Of a DNA stretch of 64,000 nucleotides, positions 7,861 through 16,622 are shown one piece after another. This stretch comes from Bacteroidota bacterium (GTDB lineage: Bacteria > Bacteroidota > Bacteroidia > Chitinophagales > BACL12), in the NCBI GenBank assembly GCA_016718035.1, contig JADKEK010000001.1, forward strand, positions 744,001 through 808,000, written 5' to 3'. Both the position numbers and the translations under genes were made by a program. The notes under the pieces are model-generated. The model did no database searches, was not told the DNA's origin, and saw only the letters and a list, made by a program, of their open reading frames with translations. Position 1 is the first letter of the stretch, and the number at the start of each line of letters is the position of its first letter.

Positions 7861-9267
7861 ATGAACAAAGAATATCAGCATACCATAAAAAAATCCATAA
7901 CCGTTTCGGGTGTTGGTTTACATACCGGAACACAAGTGGATATGACTTTCCATCCGGCTCCGGCAAATCATGGGTATAAATTCAGAAGAACAGACCTCAA
8001 TAGTCAGCCTGTTATTGAAGCAGATGCCGATTTGGTAACTGATACTGCTCGTGGTACGACCATTACAAAAAATGGCGCCAGCGTATCTACTATAGAACAT
8101 ACGCTTGCTGCACTTGTTGGACTTGGTATCGATAATGTAATGATAGACCTTAATGGTCCTGAAACACCAATCATGGATGGCTCATCAAAAGAGTTTATAC
8201 AGGCTTTATCTTCAGTTGGTATGGAAACTCAGGATGCAGAAAGAGAATATATTACCATCAACGAAAATATCACCTTTAAAGACGCTTTGCGCAAAACAGA
8301 AATTACCGTAATGCCTGCCGATGATTATCAGGTAACGGTGATGATTGATTTTGATTCAAAAGTATTGGGAAAACAGCACGCTACTTTAGATCATATTTCA
8401 GAATTCTCAGGTCAGATTGCAAACAGCAGAACATTCTGTTTTTTGCATGAATTAGAGATGTTGTATGAAAACAATTTAATTAAAGGTGGCGATTTAAATA
8501 ATGCGATTGTTATTGTAGATAAAGAAGTAACAAACGATGAAATGGAAAAGCTGAAACAGATGTTTAAAAAAGACTCTGTCAGCGTAAAAAAAGAAGGTAT
8601 CTTAAACAACCTGGAATTACATTGGAATAATGAACCTGCGCGACACAAGTTGTTAGATGTAGTTGGCGACTTAGCACTTGCAGGAAAACCGATTAAAGGT
8701 AAAATTATTGCCAGCCGTCCGGGTCACCCTTCAAATGTTGAATTTGCAAAAAAAATTAAAGCCTACTACAAATTCAAAAAAAATGCAGTGGATGTTCCGG
8801 TGTATGATTTAAAAGCAGAACCGCTTTACGACATCAACAAGATTTCAAAAATGTTGCCTCACCGTTATCCGTTTTTATTAGTGGATAAAATAATTGAAAT
8901 GGGTGAAAATCATATCGTTGGTGTTAAAAATATCACCTTCAACGAATCCTTTTTCCAAGGCCATTTTCCAAACAATCCGGTATTCCCGGGTGTATTGCAG
9001 GTTGAGGCATTAGCACAAACAGGCGGAATTTTTGTTTTAAGCAAAGTGCCGGACCCTGAAAATTATGATACTTATTTCCTTAAAATAGATAAAGTTAAAT
9101 TTAAACGTAAAGTATTACCTGGTGATAGTTTATTGTTAAAAATGGAATTAATAAATCCAATTCGACGTGGTATTTGCGAAATGAAAGCAACCGCCTATGT
9201 CGGAAATAATATTGTAACCGAAGGAGAATTAACTGCACAAGTTGTTAAGCGTAATATAAATTCATGA
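7861..9267 (+). CDS. lpxC: Bifunctional UDP-3-O-acyl-GlcNAc deacetylase / 3-hydroxyacyl-ACP dehydratase (LpxC-FabZ fusion)
   Basis: Fusion of the committed, zinc-dependent lipid A deacetylase LpxC with the fatty-acid dehydratase FabZ, a lineage marker of Bacteroidota. The 468-residue protein has LpxC at about residues 1-310 (ligand segments STIEHTLAALVGLGIDN near 79 and HKLLDVVGDLALAG near 260, the latter with two zinc ligands) and FabZ at about 320-468 (MLPHRYPFLLVDKI, then the catalytic His in FFQGHFPNNPVFPG and VLQVEALAQTGG with the catalytic Glu). The fusion may balance 3-hydroxyacyl-ACP use between lipid A and membrane lipid. Its stop overlaps the lpxA start by 4 bp. Confidence 0.97.
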   Translation: MNKEYQHTIKKSITVSGVGLHTGTQVDMTFHPAPANHGYKFRRTDLNSQPVIEADADLVTDTARGTTITKNGASVSTIEHTLAALVGLGIDNVMIDLNGPETPIMDGSSKEFIQALSSVGMETQDAEREYITINENITFKDALRKTEITVMPADDYQVTVMIDFDSKVLGKQHATLDHISEFSGQIANSRTFCFLHELEMLYENNLIKGGDLNNAIVIVDKEVTNDEMEKLKQMFKKDSVSVKKEGILNNLELHWNNEPARHKLLDVVGDLALAGKPIKGKIIASRPGHPSNVEFAKKIKAYYKFKKNAVDVPVYDLKAEPLYDINKISKMLPHRYPFLLVDKIIEMGENHIVGVKNITFNESFFQGHFPNNPVFPGVLQVEALAQTGGIFVLSKVPDPENYDTYFLKIDKVKFKRKVLPGDSLLLKMELINPIRRGICEMKATAYVGNNIVTEGELTAQVVKRNINS

Positions 9268-10052
9268 ACCAACCATTAGCCTACGTACACCCTCAAGCAC
9301 AAATTGCCGACAATGTGGTAATTGAACCTTTTGCTTCCATTTCAAAAAATGTGGTGATCGGTGAAGGAACCTGGATTGGTCCCAACGTGAACATAATGCC
9401 CGGTGCTCGCATCGGTAAAAATTGCCGCATATTTCCCGGTGCAGTTATTTCTGCTGTGCCTCAGGATTTAAAATATAAAGGTGAAGAAACCGAAGTTGTT
9501 ATTGGCGATAATACCACCATTCGTGAATGTGTTACCATTAACCGTGGAACTAAATATGCATTTAGAACTGTAGTAGGCAGCAATTGCCTGCTGATGGCAT
9601 ATTCGCACGTTGCACACGATTGTTTTATTGGTAATAATGTAATTCTCGCCAACTCTGTGAACCTTGCTGGTCATATTGAAGTGGGAGATTGGGCTATATT
9701 AGAAGGTTTAGTTGCTGTGCAGCAGTTTATTAAAATTGGTGCACATGCATTTATTGCCGGTGGTTCATTAGTGCGTAAAGATGTTCCTCCATTTGTGAAA
9801 GCAGGGCGTGAACCGCTTAGTTATGTTGGTGTAAATTCAGTTGGTTTAAGAAGGAGAGGATTTTCAGCAGAATCTATTCAGCATATTCAAGATATTTATC
9901 GGTTGTTATTTGTGCGTGGTTATAATGTAACCAAAGCATTAAATATTATTGAAGCTGAAGTGCCTGCATCTGCAGAACGCGATATGATTGTAACATTTAT
10001 CCGAAATTCGAAAGAAGGGGTGATGAAAGGATTTCGCCACATCAACGAATGA
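9264..10052 (+). CDS. lpxA: Acyl-[ACP]-UDP-N-acetylglucosamine O-acyltransferase LpxA
   Basis: First enzyme of lipid A synthesis, adding a 3-hydroxyacyl chain to O-3 of UDP-GlcNAc. The 262-residue protein shows the hexapeptide-repeat beta-helix from residue about 7 to 185, with LpxA landmarks AVPQDLKYKGEETEVVIGDN, the catalytic-His region MAYSHVAHDCFIGNNVILAN and GLVAVQQFIKIGAHAFIAGG, then a helical C-terminal domain (VGVNSVGLRRRGFS). Its ATG overlaps the lpxC-fabZ stop by 4 bp and its own stop overlaps the next gene by 4 bp, so translation is likely coupled. Confidence 0.97.
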   Translation: MNQPLAYVHPQAQIADNVVIEPFASISKNVVIGEGTWIGPNVNIMPGARIGKNCRIFPGAVISAVPQDLKYKGEETEVVIGDNTTIRECVTINRGTKYAFRTVVGSNCLLMAYSHVAHDCFIGNNVILANSVNLAGHIEVGDWAILEGLVAVQQFIKIGAHAFIAGGSLVRKDVPPFVKAGREPLSYVGVNSVGLRRRGFSAESIQHIQDIYRLLFVRGYNVTKALNIIEAEVPASAERDMIVTFIRNSKEGVMKGFRHINE

Positions 10053-10672
10053 AAATAACTCTCAATAATTTATCCAAAAGGTTTAATTACGAGTGGATAT
10101 TTCGTGATATTAATTATACATTCGAATCCGGAAATGCTTATGCATTAATTGGACCCAATGGCTCCGGTAAATCAACACTGCTAAAAATACTTTCTGGTCA
10201 GTTGTCGCCATCTTTAGGCACAATCACATTTGCCAATCCTAATACTATTGCCATTGAAAATGTTTACCGGGATGTGGTATTTACAGCACCTTATATCGAT
10301 TTAATCGATGATTTTACATTACTCGAATTATTGGAATTTCATTTTTCGTTTAAAAAAATTGCACTTAATTATTCCATTCATGATTTAATCGTATTATCTG
10401 ATTTGGAAAAACATCAGCATAAAGCCATTAAATCATTTTCATCCGGCATGAAACAAAGGGTGAAATTAATTACTACATTAATGTCTGATTGCGAGATAAT
10501 AATTTTAGATGAACCAACCACTAATCTTGATAGTAAAGGTGTAGATTGGTATTTAAGCCTCGTAGAAAAAGTGCGCAATAATAAACTCATCATCACAGGC
10601 TCTAACCTGGAACGCGAATACAGCTTTTGTAATCATGAAATAAATATTGCAGATTATAAAATCGGCCTCTGA
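10049..10672 (+). CDS. ABC transporter ATP-binding protein
   Basis: A 207-residue ATPase subunit with Walker A GPNGSGKST (residues about 35-43), signature SFSSGMKQR (near 131), and Walker B EIIILDEPTTNLD (near 151-163). No membrane segment is present and no permease gene adjoins it. It begins 4 bp inside the lpxA stop, the end of the lipid A operon. It could energise export or processing of an envelope lipid, but this is guilt by association. The signature has SSG rather than the usual SGG. The substrate is unknown. Confidence 0.8.
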   Translation: MKITLNNLSKRFNYEWIFRDINYTFESGNAYALIGPNGSGKSTLLKILSGQLSPSLGTITFANPNTIAIENVYRDVVFTAPYIDLIDDFTLLELLEFHFSFKKIALNYSIHDLIVLSDLEKHQHKAIKSFSSGMKQRVKLITTLMSDCEIIILDEPTTNLDSKGVDWYLSLVEKVRNNKLIITGSNLEREYSFCNHEINIADYKIGL

Positions 10673-10767
10673 AACTAATTTTTCAAATTTTTGTTAAATG
10701 TATTTATTGCTCGACATAAATGAGCGATAAAGTTTTGATTTGTGCGATATTTTTATAATTTTATCCA

Positions 10768-11943
10768 ATGCGAATTACAAAACTGTTTAGCGAGTTTTTT
10801 AAAAGTGAAAGTTCAGGAGGTTTAATTCTGCTATTCTGTACGCTCATTTCTTTAATTCTTGTTAATAGTCCACTAGGAGAGCAGTACGAACATTTATGGC
10901 ATATTAAAATTGGCCAACTGAGTTTATCCCATTGGATTAATGATTTGTTGATGGCAGTTTTCTTTTTACTGGTAGGCCTTGAAATAGAAAGAGAAATTTA
11001 TGTTGGAGAACTAAAATCACCGGGTAAAGCCATTTTTCCAATAATAGCTGCATTAGGAGGTATGCTTATACCTGCCGGATTATATCTGGGAATAAATATC
11101 AATGCTGAAAATCAAGATGGTTTTGGCATTCCTATGGCAACAGATATAGCATTTGCGTTAGGCATGTTGTCCTTATTGGGAAGTCGTATTCCGCTTGGTG
11201 TGAAAATTTTCATTACCGCTTTGGCCATAATCGACGATTTAGGTGCTATCATCGTAATTGCTATTTTTTATACCGAACAGTTAAGGTTAGATTACCTCTG
11301 TTATGCAGGTATCGTATATACCGTTTTATTATTGTTAAACCGACTAAACATTCAACGCGTTTACCCTTATCTGATACTTGGTTTGGTAATGTGGTTTTTT
11401 ATGCTGCAAAGTGGCGTGCATGCCACCCTAACCGGCGTTTTACTGGCATTTGCCATTCCTTTTCGTGATGGTGGTGCTAAATCACCAAGTTATATAATGC
11501 AACATACTTTACACAAGCCTGTCGCATTTTTCATTTTACCCTTGTTTGCTTTGGCCAATACCGCCATTTTAATCAACCCAACCGTGCTCGATGGGTTTAT
11601 CAGTTCGCATACTTTGGGTATTATGGCCGGTTTATTATTGGGAAAACCAATTGGAATTCTGCTTTTTACATTTTTAGCCGTAAAACTCAAAATTGCATCA
11701 TTACCGGAAGGTGTCAACTGGAACCTGATAATCGGTGCTTCGATACTGGCCGGAATTGGGTTTACGATGAGTATTTTCATCAGTATGCTAGCCTATACAG
11801 ACGAATATATGATAAATATTTCTAAACTATCCGTGCTTATTGCATCGGCATTAGCGGCAATAATTGGCTTATTTTGGTTATTTACATTTACGAAGAAAAA
11901 TCAGGCAGGAGAGGAGCACAGTGAAGAAGTAGAAATGCCCTAA
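10768..11943 (+). CDS. nhaA: Na+/H+ antiporter NhaA
   Basis: Inner-membrane sodium/proton antiporter for pH and sodium homeostasis. The 391-residue protein has about twelve hydrophobic helices and NhaA landmarks: GLEIEREIYVGEL near residue 74, ATDIAFALGMLSLLGSRIP near 125-143 and the paired-Asp transport site LAIIDDLGAIIVIAIFY near 154-170, plus GIGFTMSIFISMLAY near the C-terminus. A hydrophilic tail rich in Glu follows. It lies 95 nt after the ABC ATPase and a good hairpin follows it, so it is probably a separate transcript. Confidence 0.95.
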   Translation: MRITKLFSEFFKSESSGGLILLFCTLISLILVNSPLGEQYEHLWHIKIGQLSLSHWINDLLMAVFFLLVGLEIEREIYVGELKSPGKAIFPIIAALGGMLIPAGLYLGININAENQDGFGIPMATDIAFALGMLSLLGSRIPLGVKIFITALAIIDDLGAIIVIAIFYTEQLRLDYLCYAGIVYTVLLLLNRLNIQRVYPYLILGLVMWFFMLQSGVHATLTGVLLAFAIPFRDGGAKSPSYIMQHTLHKPVAFFILPLFALANTAILINPTVLDGFISSHTLGIMAGLLLGKPIGILLFTFLAVKLKIASLPEGVNWNLIIGASILAGIGFTMSIFISMLAYTDEYMINISKLSVLIASALAAIIGLFWLFTFTKKNQAGEEHSEEVEMP

Positions 11944-11952
11944 AAAGAAAAA

Positions 11953-11990
11953 CAGCAATTGACCCTTTCGGGTCGCTTGCTGCTTGTTTA
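11953..11990 (+). terminator. Intrinsic terminator-like hairpin after nhaA
   Basis: CAGCAA (11953-11958) pairs with TTGCTG (11977-11982), and GACCC/GGGTC close a TTTC loop. The run after the stem (CTTGTTTATC) is only moderately T-rich, so it may be a weak terminator. Confidence 0.6.
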
Positions 11991-12096
11991 TCCCTTAAAA
12001 ACAGTACAAATATATGTGCCTTTTTGAATTTTCCCAATTTTTTTAAAACTTTTTTTCCAAAAAAACGGGATAAAATGACAAATATTTTACCGCTTG

Positions 12097-12525
12097 TTAA
12101 ATTAGATGGGTAGCATCATAGTGGTAAATTCTGGTGATGTCCTTATTGGTAATAATACCTTTAATAATACCACCTTTCACTACAGGGACAGCTTGAAACT
12201 TTCCTGCGGCTAAAATTTCTAAAATCTCTTTTTGTGTCGATTCTGGCTCAACCGTTACAGGCTCAGCAGTCATTACCTCTTTAATGCTAAAATTATTGTT
12301 CAACATCTCTTTACTAATCATAGGGTTGTCGTTGAGTTGATGCGCAATAAAACTCAACATATCTTTCATACTCACGATGCCTATCAATTTGTTGTTCTCA
12401 GCCACAGGTAAGTGCTGAATTTTGTGCACAGTAAAAAAGGTCATTACCTGCTCAAATGAATTGTTTTCACCTGCAACAATTACATTGGCAGTCATAAAAT
12501 CAGAAGCGTTGCGTTTAAATATCAT
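12097..12525 (-). CDS. CBS-domain protein
   Basis: A 142-residue cytoplasmic protein made of a tandem CBS pair (residues about 6-66 and 78-138), a module that binds adenosyl ligands such as AMP, ATP or S-adenosylmethionine. Typical landmarks are QHLPVAENNKLIGIVSMKDM in the first repeat and FQAVPVVKGGIIKGIITNKD in the second. No catalytic domain is attached. It stands alone between convergent nhaA and a peptidase gene on its own strand. The regulated partner cannot be named from the sequence. Confidence 0.85.
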   Translation of the reverse strand: MIFKRNASDFMTANVIVAGENNSFEQVMTFFTVHKIQHLPVAENNKLIGIVSMKDMLSFIAHQLNDNPMISKEMLNNNFSIKEVMTAEPVTVEPESTQKEILEILAAGKFQAVPVVKGGIIKGIITNKDITRIYHYDATHLI

Positions 12526-12778
12526 ATACTAGTTTTTTTATACCACAAAACTATCACAGGTCATCATTGGGAAGTATGACATATATCACCAAACCACCAA
12601 ATTAACATCTATGGTCCATCATCAGTGTATCTAACAGAGGCACTCAATTTTATCGGGATATAATTTTGATGGCAGATTTGAACCCAATTCCACTGCAACA
12701 ATTATCACAATGTTATTAAGCACTTCACATAAAAAAAAAGCCATCAGTTACGATGGCTTTTTGGGATAAATGAGTTAT
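12526..12778. other. Intergenic region upstream of the CBS gene
   Basis: About 250 bp between two minus-strand genes. Apart from the terminator at 12735-12762, no gene, repeat or clear operator was seen. Confidence 0.5.
12735..12762 (-). terminator. Intrinsic terminator of the DPP III-like peptidase gene
   Basis: AAAAAGCCATC (12735-12745) pairs with GATGGCTTTTT (12752-12762) around a 6-nt loop. On the minus strand the stem is followed by a long U run, 17 nt after the stop codon of the peptidase gene. Confidence 0.85.
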
Positions 12779-14848
12779 TTATTTACCGGGTTTTAAAAAG
12801 CTGTATTTTTCTCCGTAATACAACATTTGTTGTGTAAAGCTATCAGCATAAGTTACTTTCACATCTGTAACATTACCTTCAGCATCTTTTACTGGAGTTA
12901 AAATAGGATTTACAAAACCAAAATAAGGTGGAATATTCATAGTCGAAGTTCTTGCTAATACTTCTTTATGTATTTGCTCATCAACCTGCACACCGTAATT
13001 TTCAACTAAAGCCTGTCCTGCTTTAAAATCACCTTCGCTTTTAATACGTTGAACTTCACGTAATAATTCACCAAATATTTTGCGTAACGCTTCATAATCG
13101 TTCACTACAAAATAGGTTTTACCATTTTCGTATTTGCGTTCAATTACATTGCTTTGTTTACCTCTTTCAAAAGCCCATGCAGCAATTAACTGACGATTAC
13201 GCATATGCGATTCTTCAACTGTTTTACCCGGTTCAATTCTGCGTAATTGTGTCATTAAACCATTGCGGATATAACCATCATATTGTGCTTTCCCAACTTC
13301 AAGTGATGGCATTAAACCCCACTCAACTAATTTTGGGTCCATTATATAATATAAACCAACAAGGTCAGCTCTTGCTTCTTCTAATGTATTCGCGTAATTT
13401 TTTAAGGTTTCTTTTGGTGTGCCTACTCCGGGATTAATAACACCACTTGCATGGCCAATAACTTCGTGCATAGCAGTATGCATTTTTCCGGATAAGGAAC
13501 CGTATTTTTTTGCTCTTTCTTTTTCTTCTGCAGTGTAACAAAATTCATCTAAAATACCTGAACTTCCTGCCTGCTCGTAAGCATACACAATATTACCTAA
13601 GCTCACACTTTTAGAACCATAATCAGCTCTAATCCAGTTGGCATTTGGTAAATTAACGCCAATAGGTGTTGCAGGAGATGCATCACCGGCTTCACCGGCC
13701 ACATTTACTACTTTATAAGAAACACCAACAACTGTCGGTTTTTTATGCTCAGGCATTAATGGAGAATTATCTTCAAACCATTGTGCATGGTCAGCTAATT
13801 TACTCATGCGTTCAGAAGCTTCAAAATCTTTTATTTCAACTACCGACTCAAAAGAACCTCTGTAACCTAATGGGTCATTATATACTTCAATAAATGAATT
13901 AATATAATCAATATCTCCGTTGGTGGTTTGTACCCAGGCAATATTATAATCGTCCCAAATTTTTAAATCGCCAGTTTCATAATATTCGATTAATAATTTT
14001 AAAGCAAAAGCCTGTTGGTCATTTTCACAAACTGTCATGGCCTTTTTCAACCAGCCTACAATTTCAACAATAGATTCATGATACATGCCATTTACTTTGT
14101 AAACGCGCTCTTCAATACCATTTGGTGTTTTAACTAACTGACTGTTCAAACCATGTGAAATGGCTTTTGTATCATTCGGGTCAATTTTAGTTGCATAATA
14201 TGCCTCAGCATCTTTTTGTGATACATCTACACCATAAAAATTGGTAGCAGAACTCAATAATAAATCAGCGTCCGCATCAAGGTTTACTTTTTTGTTGTCT
14301 AATTCCGGATCAAACATGATTTTAACTACATCAGCCGATAATTTGGTATTGGTAGCCGAAAGTAAACTTTCAAAATATGTTTTTGAAAATTCGGGTATTA
14401 TTTTATCCGTTGAATAATGATGATGTATTCCATTACTAAACCAAACACGTTTCGTATAGGTGATAAATTTATCCCAATCTCCATTTTCGCGATTGCCTTT
14501 GTAATCTCTCACAATTTGGTCTAATGCATGTCTGATTTCCAGGTTATGGCGATAGTTTTGGTCCCAAATCATATCTCTGCCCGCATATCCGGCTTCGGTA
14601 AGATAGTAAACAAACAGTTTTTGGTTAACCGTGAGCTTGTCCCATCCCGGTATCTGATATCTTAAAATACCTAAGTCAGCAAATTGCTCCACAACCCACT
14701 CAAAATCATCGGATTTTTCTTTGGGTAACAAAGTAGCATCCTGAGCTGTTAAATTAGTGTTGCTGCCGGTTTCAGCGTTAGTAGCCTGCTGCGCAAACAG
14801 CGAAAAGGCTGAAAACCCGATAGCAATAGTCAAAATCGTCTTTTTCAT
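12779..14848 (-). CDS. Dipeptidyl-peptidase III family metallopeptidase (M49), exported
   Basis: Zinc metallopeptidase expected to remove dipeptides from peptide N-termini. The 689-residue protein has a signal peptide (residues 1-19, MKKTILTIAIGFSAFSLFAQ) and the family-defining six-residue motif HEVIGH (H461, E462, H466) followed by EEARAD (490-495), which supplies the third zinc ligand. The spacing of about 24 residues between motifs fits M49. Export from the cytoplasm is common for the Bacteroidota members, whereas the eukaryotic enzymes are cytosolic. It has its own terminator and is divergent from the small Cys-rich protein gene. Confidence 0.9.
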   Translation of the reverse strand: MKKTILTIAIGFSAFSLFAQQATNAETGSNTNLTAQDATLLPKEKSDDFEWVVEQFADLGILRYQIPGWDKLTVNQKLFVYYLTEAGYAGRDMIWDQNYRHNLEIRHALDQIVRDYKGNRENGDWDKFITYTKRVWFSNGIHHHYSTDKIIPEFSKTYFESLLSATNTKLSADVVKIMFDPELDNKKVNLDADADLLLSSATNFYGVDVSQKDAEAYYATKIDPNDTKAISHGLNSQLVKTPNGIEERVYKVNGMYHESIVEIVGWLKKAMTVCENDQQAFALKLLIEYYETGDLKIWDDYNIAWVQTTNGDIDYINSFIEVYNDPLGYRGSFESVVEIKDFEASERMSKLADHAQWFEDNSPLMPEHKKPTVVGVSYKVVNVAGEAGDASPATPIGVNLPNANWIRADYGSKSVSLGNIVYAYEQAGSSGILDEFCYTAEEKERAKKYGSLSGKMHTAMHEVIGHASGVINPGVGTPKETLKNYANTLEEARADLVGLYYIMDPKLVEWGLMPSLEVGKAQYDGYIRNGLMTQLRRIEPGKTVEESHMRNRQLIAAWAFERGKQSNVIERKYENGKTYFVVNDYEALRKIFGELLREVQRIKSEGDFKAGQALVENYGVQVDEQIHKEVLARTSTMNIPPYFGFVNPILTPVKDAEGNVTDVKVTYADSFTQQMLYYGEKYSFLKPGK

Positions 14849-14995
14849 TTTTGATAGTTTATGCTACAAATCTCCATAAATCGTGCTGAATTTACTAATT
14901 ACTTCCGTTTTAAACATACTAAACGGTTAATAAAATTTATTCCATACGCCTTACGTTATTGATAAAAACTGTATCTTTAATCAAAATAAATAAAC

Positions 14996-15301
14996 ATGAA
15001 AAAGAAAATTCTGATTGGATCTTTTGTAGTGCTTACCGGTGCTATGGTAGGTTTATTTGCCATGTCGTTCAGTAATAACAATAAGTCAAATGTAAACACA
15101 GTTCCTGTTGAACAGGTTTCAACAACAGCAACTATACCTGAACATTGTGCTCCGTCTGAATGTAGTGCTGAAAAAGCATCAACATGTCCTTACAGCAAAA
15201 CAAATACTACACAGGAAGCTTCTGCAAATTGCCCAGCAACAGCAGATTGTCCGCCTTCAAAATGTTCAAGCACTGAAAAATCAGACAAAGCAACTTTATA
15301 A
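14996..15301 (+). CDS. Small exported Cys-rich protein of unknown function
   Basis: A 101-residue protein with an N-terminal signal or anchor helix (MKKKILIGSFVVLTGAMVGLFAM) and a low-complexity Ser/Thr/Ala-rich remainder holding seven cysteines, several in Cys-Xaa-Pro or Pro-Ser-Xaa-Cys settings (CAPSEC, CPPSKC). I recognise no family. The cysteines could form disulfides or bind metal, which cannot be decided here. A good terminator follows the stop and TATCTTTA upstream (near 14970) resembles a -7 element. It stands alone, divergent from the DPP III gene. Confidence 0.65.
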   Translation: MKKKILIGSFVVLTGAMVGLFAMSFSNNNKSNVNTVPVEQVSTTATIPEHCAPSECSAEKASTCPYSKTNTTQEASANCPATADCPPSKCSSTEKSDKATL

Positions 15302-15321
15302 ATTTTATCAAACTATTTTAT

Positions 15322-15354
15322 AGCTGCAATAATTTTTATTGCGGCTTTTTTTTT
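15322..15354 (+). terminator. Intrinsic terminator of the small Cys-rich protein gene
   Basis: AGCTGCAAT (15322-15330) pairs with ATTGCGGCT (15338-15346), one G-U pair, followed by a run of eight T. Confidence 0.85.
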
Positions 15355-15510
15355 GATGCTCATTTGATTTAGCATATTTATCTGTCATCAGATAAACAGA
15401 TACCAATTTAAAACAATTATTACCTTATTAGTTTAGCAACAAAATCCGGAATAAAAATAATCGTGATTTTCATGGGTTTTGAATAAGTTGCTGGATTAGC
15501 ACCGGCAGTT

Positions 15511-16107
15511 TTAATTATCTTTATAATGCCACAAATGCATGCAAGCATATGTCCTATAAGGTGCCCATGATGCTGCAATTTTTTGCATTTTATTCAGCAA
15601 CGACTTTTTATCTTTATATTTTATCTGATATAAATTAATCATTGCTTGTTGTATGCCTAAATCATCTACAGGAAAAACATTTTCTCTACCTAAGGTAAAC
15701 ATCAACAACATTTCTACTGTCCATCTGCCCACACCTTTTATTTGTGTCAAATATTGAATAACTTCTTCATCGCCCATCTTTTTTAAAACTGCCGCCTGCA
15801 TACCAAATTGTATTTCAAACTGCGCTACATTTTGAATATACTGCGCCTTTGCATTCGACAATCCTATGCTTCTTAAGGTTTCAAATGGAGTGTTTACAAT
15901 GGCTTCAGCACTTGGAATTTTCCCATCATATAAATTCAAAAATCGCTGATGGAAAACAGCTGCAACTTTAGTTGATAATTGCTGACTCATTATAGAACTG
16001 CACAAATGGAAATACACCTGTTTGCGTTGCTTTATTGAAAAACTGCCATGTTGCCTGATTAAACCTGCTAATCGTTCATCCTGCTTTAAATGTTGCACAT
16101 AATCCAT
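15511..16107 (-). CDS. DNA-3-methyladenine glycosylase II-like base-excision enzyme (HhH-GPD)
   Basis: Base-excision repair glycosylase that removes alkylated purines. The 198-residue protein has the helix-hairpin-helix LTQIKGVGRWTVEMLLMF (residues about 120-137) and the GPD catalytic loop FPVDDLGIQQ (145-154), where D149 aligns with the AlkA catalytic aspartate. An upstream block SSIMSQQLSTKVA (37-49) is characteristic. It is shorter than E. coli AlkA because the N-terminal domain is missing, as in many short bacterial homologues. No regulatory partner lies next to it. Confidence 0.88.
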   Translation of the reverse strand: MDYVQHLKQDERLAGLIRQHGSFSIKQRKQVYFHLCSSIMSQQLSTKVAAVFHQRFLNLYDGKIPSAEAIVNTPFETLRSIGLSNAKAQYIQNVAQFEIQFGMQAAVLKKMGDEEVIQYLTQIKGVGRWTVEMLLMFTLGRENVFPVDDLGIQQAMINLYQIKYKDKKSLLNKMQKIAASWAPYRTYACMHLWHYKDN

Positions 16108-16189
16108 TGTAATCTTTTTAATTGGGTTGAAATTAAAGTTTTTTTTTGTTCGCTTTTGTAAAATTCAGGCAAGTTAATATCTTCACCAT

Positions 16190-16555
16190 ATGGAAAATAG
16201 CACTTCCCAAAGAACAGCACCTTCCTATATTTGGTTTGTCCTGCATTTTGTTATCACACTTTTAGCCTGGATTGGTCCGTTTATTTTCGATTGGTATTTA
16301 ATGATTACTGCGTATTGCATCGTGTTATTGCAATTTTTAGTTTTTAATCGCTGTTTGATGAACGTAAAACACGATTTGTCTGAAGATGAGCACATGACAT
16401 TTTATGCCTATTTATTCGAATCGGTTGGTATTCATTTCAACCGCCGAAAACTCAAAATATTTGTTAGAAAATGGCTATACGCTTGCTTAGGGGTATTTAC
16501 CCTTATCTTACAATTGGTGTTGCATTATCAACCATTACTCAGCCTTTCACTTTAA
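16190..16555 (+). CDS. Small membrane protein of unknown function
   Basis: A 121-residue protein with about three hydrophobic segments (residues 12-32, 36-53 and 92-112) separated by a charged loop (NVKHDLSEDEHMTFYAY). I recognise no family or catalytic motif. The gene is divergent from the glycosylase gene (82 bp between them) and 67 nt ahead of the S9 peptidase gene, but an inverted repeat and a -7-like element separate it from the latter. Coding potential looks real from composition and its clean position. Confidence 0.6.
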   Translation: MENSTSQRTAPSYIWFVLHFVITLLAWIGPFIFDWYLMITAYCIVLLQFLVFNRCLMNVKHDLSEDEHMTFYAYLFESVGIHFNRRKLKIFVRKWLYACLGVFTLILQLVLHYQPLLSLSL

Positions 16556-16573
16556 CACTATGTAACATCGTCC

Positions 16574-16607
16574 AACACCTATTATTCGGACAGGTGTTCT
16601 ATCTTCG
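16574..16607 (+). promoter_or_regulatory. Inverted repeat and -7-like element before the S9 peptidase gene
   Basis: AACACCT (16574-16580) and AGGTGTT (16592-16598) form a 7-bp inverted repeat, followed by TATCTTCG (16600-16607), one mismatch from TAnnTTTG, 15 nt before the ATG. It could be an operator-promoter pair or a weak terminator of the preceding gene. Confidence 0.35.
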
Positions 16608-16622
16608 CAAAAATTTAGTTTC

